The notes beneath the pieces are model-generated. The model saw only the letters and a program-made list of their open reading frames with translations. It was not told the DNA's origin and ran no database searches. 18,124 bases of DNA from an uncultured Blautia sp. (GTDB taxonomy: Bacteria; Bacillota; Clostridia; Lachnospirales; Lachnospiraceae). Within the stretch, counting starts at the first letter, position 1, and every line of letters starts with the position of its first letter. Positions 13,749 to 18,124 of this stretch are shown piece after piece. The stretch spans positions 1 through 18,124 of the forward strand of contig CAKRVX010000036.1 in assembly GCA_934409175.1 (NCBI GenBank). The letters are read 5' to 3'. Position numbers and translations under genes: made by a program.

Positions 13749-13790
13749 ACCATATCTCCTCACATATTTTATATACTTTCAGAAAAATCA

Positions 13791-13827
13791 TCCCACTGCT
13801 TCGGACAGAAGGCCAAAAGCAATGGGA
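13791..13827 (-). terminator. Attenuating hairpin between the HMA gene and cadA
   Basis: Arms TCCCACTGCTT (13791-13801) and AAGCAATGGGA (13817-13827), 11 pairs with one G-U. On the minus strand the stem is followed by TGATTTTTC. No firm promoter follows, so it should reduce rather than stop transcription into cadA, giving more chaperone than pump. Confidence 0.65.
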
Positions 13828-13845
13828 CTATCTGGAATGTGTTAA

Positions 13846-14064
13846 TTAAAGATAAATTTCACAGTCATCTTCAACTTTCTTGCAGTTCTTTAATACTTCT
13901 TTCATAACTGTTTTCGGATTCTGGCCTTCTTCGAATTCCACATTCATCTTCAGCATCATGAAGTTTACAGTTGCATCCTTTACTCCCGCTGTGTTCTTAG
14001 CAGCTTCCTCCATCTTGTTTGCACAGTTTGCACAATCTACATCAATTTTATAAGTCTTTTTCAT
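13846..14064 (-). CDS. Stand-alone HMA metallochaperone of the Zn/Cd ATPase
   Basis: 72 aa, one HMA domain: KIDVDCANCANKMEEAAKN with Cys11 and Cys14, then KDATVNFMMLKMNVEF and a final DDCEIYL with a further Cys. The DCANCA loop with Asp before the first Cys is the form seen in N-terminal domains of Zn/Cd pumps (compare DCxxCA of ZntA), unlike the Met-rich loop of the HMA protein at 1843. It probably delivers metal to, or senses metal for, the ATPase downstream, which lacks this domain. ATG 14064 is chosen for AAAGGAA about 9 bases upstream; the longer frame from 14088 crosses the ribosome site. First gene after a consensus-like promoter and the ArsR operator. Confidence 0.9.
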   Translation of the reverse strand: MKKTYKIDVDCANCANKMEEAAKNTAGVKDATVNFMMLKMNVEFEEGQNPKTVMKEVLKNCKKVEDDCEIYL

Positions 14065-14096
14065 AATTTTATTTCCTTTCCGGCTCATTTATTTTA

Positions 14097-14120
14097 TCAT
14101 ATGAGCACTTGTTCATTTGT
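14097..14120. promoter_or_regulatory. SmtB/CadC-type operator (12-2-12)
   Basis: TGAGCA (14102-14107), two bases, TGTTCA (14110-14115) with AT-rich flanks. This is the known ArsR/SmtB zinc-sensor dyad pattern (TGAACA-N2-TGTTCA), here with one change. It lies just downstream of the -10 of the HMA-cadA promoter, ideal for repression by the ArsR protein at 11438-11800. Confidence 0.75.
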
Positions 14121-14128
14121 TTGATTAT

Positions 14129-14156
14129 ATTATAACAGGATTTTATTCTGTGTCAA
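14129..14156 (-). promoter_or_regulatory. Promoter of the HMA-cadA operon
   Basis: Consensus -35 TTGACA (14156-14151) and -10 TATAAT (14134-14129), spacing 16, on the minus strand; both hexamers are perfect. Confidence 0.85.
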
Positions 14157-14174
14157 GAGATTTTCACAGATTTC

Positions 14175-14203
14175 TTTACGGGAAATCAAATTTATGATAT
14201 ACT
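14175..14203 (+). promoter_or_regulatory. Promoter of the DtxR-family regulator
   Basis: -35 TTTACG (14175-14180) and -10 TATACT (14198-14203), spacing 17. Divergent from the HMA-cadA promoter. It leaves a leader of about 100 bases in which I see no clear dyad of the TTAG-N6-CTAA type. Confidence 0.6.
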
Positions 14204-14312
14204 TTATCAAAACCAACAACAGGTTATAATGCTAATCGTATAGTCAGGAAGTAAGTTGCTGCGGAAAGTAACAGAAATAATGCTATACAAGTACAGAAAA
14301 GGAGGTGCTTTT

Positions 14313-14687
14313 ATGGCATTACATGAATCAGGCGAAGACTATCTGGAGGCTATACTTGTAATCAGAAATCGAAATGGAAACTGTCGTTCTATTGATATTG
14401 CTCATGAGTTGTCATTTTCCAAACCAAGTGTCAGCGTTGCTATGAAAAACTTAAAGGCAAATAATTATATCACCGTTGATTCAAATGGATTCATCAATCT
14501 GACTGAATCCGGACTTGAAATTGCAAATAAGATTTATGAAAGACATACATTTCTGACCAGCTGGCTGACAGCTATCGGAGTAGATCCTTCAGTTGCAGCA
14601 GATGATGCATGTAAAATGGAACATGCAATCAGCACGGAAAGTTTTTCAGCTATCAAAAAATACATTGCAAAAAATCCAGCCAAATAA
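14313..14687 (+). CDS. DtxR/MntR-family metal-dependent transcriptional regulator, short form
   Basis: 124 aa, similar to B. subtilis MntR in length and layout and without the SH3-like third domain of DtxR. The winged helix-turn-helix spans about residues 10-62 (RSIDIAHELSFSKPSVSVAMKNL), followed by the dimerisation/metal helices. Metal ligands by alignment to remembered MntR/DtxR: Asp9 (GEDYLEA), His78 (ERH), Cys100, Glu103 and His104 (CKMEH). MntR has Glu where this has Cys100, and DtxR has Cys there, so the site mixes MntR (Asp9) and DtxR (Cys100) features; Fe2+ or Mn2+ is likely. Start ATG 14313 follows AAAAGGAGG by 6 bases; longer frames do not. It is a good candidate for binding the TTAG-N6-CTAA boxes. 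Convergent with the ATPase gene at 14720. Confidence 0.9.
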   Translation: MALHESGEDYLEAILVIRNRNGNCRSIDIAHELSFSKPSVSVAMKNLKANNYITVDSNGFINLTESGLEIANKIYERHTFLTSWLTAIGVDPSVAADDACKMEHAISTESFSAIKKYIAKNPAK

Positions 14688-14696
14688 TGGCTGGAT
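14674..14696. terminator. Bidirectional terminator overlapping the dtxR-like stop codon
   Basis: Arms ATCCAGCC (14674-14681) and GGCTGGAT (14689-14696) around AAATAAT, flanked by A-run on the left and T-run on the right, so it works in both directions. The TAA stop of the regulator lies in the loop, and the ATPase gene from the other side ends at 14720. Confidence 0.9.
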
Positions 14697-14719
14697 TTTT
14701 TATTATATTCTTATCTGAT

Positions 14720-16816
14720 TTATTCTTCTTCCTCTTTCGGAAGCAGGTTTCGCATACTTCTCAGACTGATAGTCAAAGTAGACATATTGTGCAACAGTGC
14801 AGATGTAGTAGGCATGATAATACCTGTCACTCCCAGTGCAATCAATCCTCCATTGATACCGATAATCGTACGGTAGTTATTATGGATACGTTTCATCAGA
14901 GCTGTACTCAGTCTCTTCAAAGTAACAATTTCATGAAGATTATCTGCTGAAATTGTCACATCAGCAATTTCACGGGCAATAGCTGCTCCATCGCTGATGG
15001 CAATTCCTACATTTGCAGAAGAAAGTGCCAGGGAATCATTGATTCCATCACCAATCATAATAACTTTATGACCAAGTTCTTTTTCTTTTTCTACGAAGGA
15101 TGCCTTATCTTCCGGAAGTACTTCTGAATAATATTCATCTACCCCCACACGTTTTGCAATGGCAGCTGCAGTACGTTCACTGTCTCCTGTCATCATGACA
15201 ACCTTGGTAATTCCTGCCTCTTTTAATTCACGGACAGCATCTGCAGCTTCTTCACGAAGTGGATCTTCAATGCAGATTACTGCAGCCAGTTTTCCTTCAA
15301 TGGCAAGATAAAGATGAGAACATTCCAGTGGAAGATGTTCAAATTTGTCTTCCATGCCTTCAGGAATTACACATTTCTCATCCTCCATGACAAAGTGCCA
15401 GCTTCCGATTACTGCTTTTTTACTCTCGATGGTTGTAGAAATACCATGAGCTACAATATATTCAACTTTAGAATGCATCTCCTCGTGAACCAAATGTCTG
15501 TCCTTAGCAGCATTGACCACAGCTCTGGCCATAGAATGAGGAAAATGTTCTTCCATGCATGCTGCAATACGAAGAAGTTCATCTGCACTCATGTTTTCGT
15601 CAAAAGAAACTACTTCAGATACTACGGGTTTGGCTTTTGTAAGAGTTCCCGTCTTATCAAATACGATAGTTGTGGCATCAGCCATAGCTTCCATATATTT
15701 ACCGCCTTTTACCGTGATGCTGTGAGTACTTGCCTCACGGATTGCAGACAGTACTGAAATAGGCATGGCAAGCTTCAGGGCACAAGAAAAATCAACCATG
15801 AGCACCGCAAGTGTCTTAGTTACATTTCTGGTAATCAGATAGGTAACAGCCGTACCAGCAAGAGTATATGGAACCAGTTTATCTGCCAGATGTTCGGCAT
15901 TACTTTCCACAGAAGATTTCAGTTTTTCAGAATTCTCGATCATACCTACAATCTTCTCATAACGGCTGGCACCTGCAGCTTCTCTTACCTTCAGAGTGAT
16001 CTCGCCCTCTTCCAGTACTGTTCCCGCATAAACATAGCTGCCTTCTGCTTTACGTACAGGCTGTGATTCTCCTGTAAGAGAAGTCTGATTGACCATGGCT
16101 TCTCCTGTCAGTACATCTCCATCAAACGGAATCACGTTTCCCATATGAACCCGGATCAGATCTCCTGCTTTTACAGAAGAAACAGGAACCAGAATTTCCT
16201 GTCCATCTTCTGTAACTGTCCATACTTTCTCTGCATGGATAGACATGCTTCTGGCCAGATCGTTTACTGATTTCTTATGAGTCCACTCTTCAAGAATTTC
16301 ACCAATTCCAAGAAGGAACATAGTTGAACTTGCTGTATTGATATCACCGCGTATCATAGATACACCGATAGCTGTAGCATCCAGAACAGGCACTTCCAGT
16401 TTACCCTTCATAAGAGTACGTACACCATGATAGATATATTTGACTGATTTTACAGTAGTCAGCACAAAACGTACCGGATAAGGAAGAAACATTTTGTTCA
16501 TCGCACGTAATACAACCGTATTGATTAGTTTCTCTTTAAATTCTTCATTTAATTCCCGTCCGGAATTCTCAAGAACCGCATCAGAAACCTGAGCATTTTC
16601 ATAAGAAAATCTGCTCAAAAGCCTAATCATTTTCTCTCTGCTGCCTGTATAGACAACAGCAACATCCTGGGTTTTTACATAAACCGTAACCTTGCTGACA
16701 TTTGCCTGATCCTCCAGATAATACTGCAGAATATCTGCCTGTCTGTATGACATATGTTTCTGGGCAAGGTGAATACGGATTCGGCCTTTTATCTCATGCT
16801 TAATAGCAAATTTCAT
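14720..16816 (-). CDS. Atypical P1B-type ATPase with FSC membrane motif (ferrosome FezB-like candidate)
   Basis: 698 aa. P-type landmarks: SLTGES (246-251), DKTGT (Asp387), MTGDSERTAAAIAKRVG, GDGINDS (589-595). The metal-site helix reads VDFSCALKLAMP: Phe343-Ser344-Cys345 replaces CPC, leaving one Cys and no Pro. The HP dipeptide is also changed (FPHSMARAV). The N-terminal ~80 residues have an HMA-like strand/helix order but no CxxC, and carry GRIRI at 11-15. As I recall, GRIR-type N-termini and P1B-6 ATPases are features of the Fe-storing ferrosome (fez) proteins of Desulfovibrio and Clostridioides difficile; I infer an Fe2+-handling pump. The ATG overlaps the stop of the DUF6110-like gene by one base (TAATG). 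The last TM segment ends with ALLHNMSTLTISLRSMRNLL and an acidic KEEEE tail. Zn/Cu specificity is unlikely given the lost CPC. Family assignment is firm, substrate is inference. Confidence 0.88.
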   Translation of the reverse strand: MKFAIKHEIKGRIRIHLAQKHMSYRQADILQYYLEDQANVSKVTVYVKTQDVAVVYTGSREKMIRLLSRFSYENAQVSDAVLENSGRELNEEFKEKLINTVVLRAMNKMFLPYPVRFVLTTVKSVKYIYHGVRTLMKGKLEVPVLDATAIGVSMIRGDINTASSTMFLLGIGEILEEWTHKKSVNDLARSMSIHAEKVWTVTEDGQEILVPVSSVKAGDLIRVHMGNVIPFDGDVLTGEAMVNQTSLTGESQPVRKAEGSYVYAGTVLEEGEITLKVREAAGASRYEKIVGMIENSEKLKSSVESNAEHLADKLVPYTLAGTAVTYLITRNVTKTLAVLMVDFSCALKLAMPISVLSAIREASTHSITVKGGKYMEAMADATTIVFDKTGTLTKAKPVVSEVVSFDENMSADELLRIAACMEEHFPHSMARAVVNAAKDRHLVHEEMHSKVEYIVAHGISTTIESKKAVIGSWHFVMEDEKCVIPEGMEDKFEHLPLECSHLYLAIEGKLAAVICIEDPLREEAADAVRELKEAGITKVVMMTGDSERTAAAIAKRVGVDEYYSEVLPEDKASFVEKEKELGHKVIMIGDGINDSLALSSANVGIAISDGAAIAREIADVTISADNLHEIVTLKRLSTALMKRIHNNYRTIIGINGGLIALGVTGIIMPTTSALLHNMSTLTISLRSMRNLLPKEEEE

Positions 16817-17139
16817 TATTCTTCGCTGCCTTCTTCTTTTTCTGTCTCTTCTTTAAAGTCTTCTGTGTTTTCGCCTGTTTCTTCAGCTGCATCTTCTACA
16901 ATTTCCTCAGCTGCTTCTCTCTCTTCATTGATCTGCTGTGCTTCTGCATAAATATCTTCTGCATTTTCCTGGATTGCGGAAGCTGTTTTCATTACACAGG
17001 ATTTTGCACGTAAAACAGCTGCTGTGCAGTTTGTATATAATTTTTTCGCATCTTTGCTTGTAAGAACTTTGATACCTGCTGTTCCAAAGAGAACTCCTGC
17101 TGCAAAAATTCCTGTTTTTTTACCATTAAATTTGATCAT
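16816..17139 (-). CDS. DUF6110-like one-TM protein paired with the P1B ATPase (FezA-like candidate)
   Basis: 107 aa. A glycine-rich TM helix GIFAAGVLFGTAGIKVL (10-26) is followed by TSKDAKKLYTNCTAAVLRAKSCVM (Cys38, Cys48) and then a long acidic helix (about 51-107) rich in Glu. This layout is that of the small family I know as DUF6110, found next to P1B ATPases in Firmicutes. In C. difficile ferrosome operons a small membrane protein, FezA, precedes the P1B-6 ATPase FezB; the order, one-base overlap and strand here fit that, but I could not compare sequences. ATG 17139 follows AGGAGG by 8 bases. The strongly acidic tail could bind cations or a partner. Confidence 0.8.
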   Translation of the reverse strand: MIKFNGKKTGIFAAGVLFGTAGIKVLTSKDAKKLYTNCTAAVLRAKSCVMKTASAIQENAEDIYAEAQQINEEREAAEEIVEDAAEETGENTEDFKEETEKEEGSEE

Positions 17140-17406
17140 TGTCTGATTCCTCCTGAAAGTATTTTATTAGTAGTTATAAACTGTAAGATAACTGTCAGAC
17201 AGGGCAGATTCTGAAATATTCATGCCCCAAACTTATGATTTTCAAGCATCAGGTTATCTATAGTTTTTGTATTATACAACCATAATTTCGAAATTTCCAC
17301 CCTTTTTTGCCTTTTGATAAATAATATTATTTTCTGACAGTTAGTTTAATGCAATCTGTTTTTTAAACAGAACTACAAAAATGTGTCTCCTGATAATGCA
17401 AAACAG
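17140..17406. other. Long intergenic leader and promoter region of the ATPase pair
   Basis: No gene seen. Besides the promoter it holds a perfect 14-base palindrome AAATAATATTATTT (17319-17332) about 20 bases upstream of the -35, a short dyad CTGTCAGACAG (17192-17202) and a hairpin-forming TCTGTTTTTTAAACAGA (17355-17371). A degenerate TTAG box (TTATTAG-N6-TAAACTG) is at 17164-17183. The predicted leader is about 125 bases, long enough for leader control, but I recognise no riboswitch. Confidence 0.5.
17271..17299 (-). promoter_or_regulatory. Promoter of the DUF6110/P1B ATPase operon
   Basis: Minus-strand -10 TATAAT (17276-17271) with -35 TGGAAA (17299-17294), spacing 17. The -10 is perfect, the -35 matches four of six. 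Confidence 0.6.
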
Positions 17407-17435
17407 CCGCCAGGAAATTATAAATCTCCTGACGG
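17407..17435 (-). terminator. Terminator of the feo/fur operon
   Basis: Arms CCGCCAGGA (17407-17415) and TCCTGACGG (17427-17435), nine pairs with one G-U, loop of 11. On the minus strand followed by CTGTTTTG. It lies 11 bases past the stop codon of the Fur-family gene. Confidence 0.85.
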
Positions 17436-17445
17436 TCTTATTTTC

Positions 17446-17922
17446 TTACTCAAAATCACAGGAATTTACAAACATCCGTTCGATTTCCTGATTATCAATA
17501 TACCCACATGCTTTTAAGCCTGCCTGAATAACATTATTAAAGTTATCCCTGGATAATTTCTGGACTGTATTATCATCCAGTTCAATCGTACAGATACTTT
17601 CATCTTTGCAGTCCGGATTGCGTACTATCTTATACATATTTCTTCTGCTGATCGCACCTATCTCCTCCAAAAGATTCACCATACGATATACAGTAGCTGA
17701 TCCTATTCCCGGATCCAGGCGGGAGGCATTATAATATATCTCTTTACAACAGGAACACTCATTTTCGAGAATAACTTCCAACAACATTCTTCTCTGTTTG
17801 GTAATCCTGCAGCCTCTTTTTTTTAATTCCTGGATTACGACATCTTTCTGCATTAATGTTCTCTGGTAATTGGGTTCTGTACAATTGTCATGTTTTTGTA
17901 ATGCTGCTGCTCCCAAAGTCAC
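17446..17922 (-). CDS. Fur-family regulator without histidine metal ligands
   Basis: Fur-type winged helix: RGCRITKQRRMLLEVILENECSCCKEIYYNAS then the signature SATVYRMVNLLEEIGAISRRN. The dimerisation half is unusual: the normal His-rich metal motif (HHDHxxC) is absent, replaced by RNPDCKDESICTIELDDN, and there is no His at all from the ATG at 17853 to the end. Cys are plentiful (about nine), including CSCC, so metal or redox sensing, if any, must use Cys and acids. Start is uncertain: GTG 17922 has GGAAGG 5 bases ahead (158 aa); ATG 17853 gives a family-typical 135 aa but a weak ribosome site. The frame open to 17985 overlaps the Cys-rich peptide gene and is not real there. It follows the FeoB-associated gene by 23 bases, so it is probably the last gene of a feo operon and may control iron uptake or the ATPase pair next door. 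Confidence 0.85.
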   Translation of the reverse strand: MTLGAAALQKHDNCTEPNYQRTLMQKDVVIQELKKRGCRITKQRRMLLEVILENECSCCKEIYYNASRLDPGIGSATVYRMVNLLEEIGAISRRNMYKIVRNPDCKDESICTIELDDNTVQKLSRDNFNNVIQAGLKACGYIDNQEIERMFVNSCDFE

Positions 17923-17945
17923 ATCATCCTTCCGCTTTTCAATAA

Positions 17946-18077
17946 TCAATGGCAGCCTCTGCAATGGCTGCAGTCTCCGCCGCATGAAGATTTACCGCTT
18001 TTTTTGCCCTTAATGATCCCTCGGATGATCAGGACTACGATCACAAGTAAAATTCCACCAACAACTAAAGTTCCCAT
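17946..18077 (-). CDS. FeoB-associated Cys-rich membrane protein
   Basis: A 43-aa protein translated by hand. One TM helix (LVVGGILLVIVVLIIRGII, about 4-22), a basic GKKSGK stretch, then a Cys-rich end SCGGDCSHCRGCH with four Cys. This is the small family constantly found after feoB in Clostridia; it probably helps the FeoB Fe2+ transporter at the membrane, replacing FeoC-like function. ATG 18077 follows AGGAGG by 8 bases. It implies that feoB, and probably feoA, lie just beyond the right edge on the same strand. The remaining bases 18078-18124 are either the last codons of feoB or a short gap; frame evidence does not decide. Confidence 0.9.
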   Translation of the reverse strand: MGTLVVGGILLVIVVLIIRGIIKGKKSGKSSCGGDCSHCRGCH

Positions 18078-18124
18078 AATGACACCTCCTGTTTTCGGAT
18101 ATCATCTATGATGTATATTCTTAA

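Noticed and set aside
17164..17183. Possible sixth TTAG-N6-CTAA box before the DUF6110/ATPase operon
   Set aside because: The left half TTATTAG is perfect but the right half TAAACTG matches only four of seven and lacks CTAA; too weak to call.
17923..17985. N-terminal extension of the Fur-family protein
   Set aside because: These codons overlap the FeoB-associated Cys-rich gene in a different frame; that small gene has a strong ribosome site and family-typical sequence.

Overview
The window reads as a low-GC Gram-positive Clostridia chromosome, most likely a gut Lachnospiraceae (Blautia/Dorea/Ruminococcus-like; inferred from protein style, not tested). The signs are strong AGGAGG-type ribosome sites, a FeoB-associated Cys-rich membrane peptide, a Tp47/Big2 surface protein, and a Y-family polymerase paired with a small YolD-like protein. 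No rRNA, tRNA, CRISPR array, transposase or phage gene is visible. Almost every gene is on the minus strand; the Gx/EetB-like gene and the DtxR-family regulator are the exceptions.

Layout. (1) 1-1594: an M56 (BlaR1-type) membrane peptidase cut by the left edge, preceded by an unknown two-TM protein and not by the usual BlaI repressor. (2) 1843-2393: two small proteins with an apparent ferredoxin-like fold, one without metal ligands and one with an HMA metal-binding loop. (3) 2591-9562: a protein-flavinylation locus. It holds a secreted triple-FMN-domain protein, a secreted homologue of Treponema Tp47 with Ig-like domains, the FMN transferase ApbE, a NapH/NosR-like membrane [4Fe-4S] protein, a membrane-anchored single-FMN protein, and a divergent Gx/EetB-like membrane protein. 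(4) 9557-11412: Y-family DNA polymerase plus YolD-like partner. (5) 11438-14064: a Zn/Cd detoxification set (ArsR/CadC sensor, P1B-2 ATPase, detached HMA chaperone) with an SmtB-type operator. (6) 14313-14687: a short DtxR-family regulator. (7) 14720-17139: an unusual P1B ATPase (FSC instead of CPC) with a one-TM DUF6110-like partner, resembling the core pair of ferrosome (fez) clusters. (8) 17446-18077: a Fur-family regulator with no histidines and a FeoB-associated peptide, the tail of a feo operon beyond the right edge.

The genes appear to work together on transition-metal and redox homeostasis, mainly iron. ApbE would attach FMN to the secreted domains; the membrane Fe-S protein could pass electrons from inside the cell to them; Feo would import Fe2+; the P1B/DUF6110 pair may store or export iron; CadA and its sensor handle Zn/Cd.

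The most notable signal no gene list would show is a 20-bp dyad, TTAG-N6-CTAA with flanking conservation (typically TTATTAG-N6-CTAACTT). It occurs at five intergenic places (2480, 7399, 7459, 8885, 8984), all at promoters of the flavinylation locus and the small HMA-fold operon. It probably marks one metal-responsive regulon, with the DtxR-family or Fur-family protein in this window as candidate repressor.
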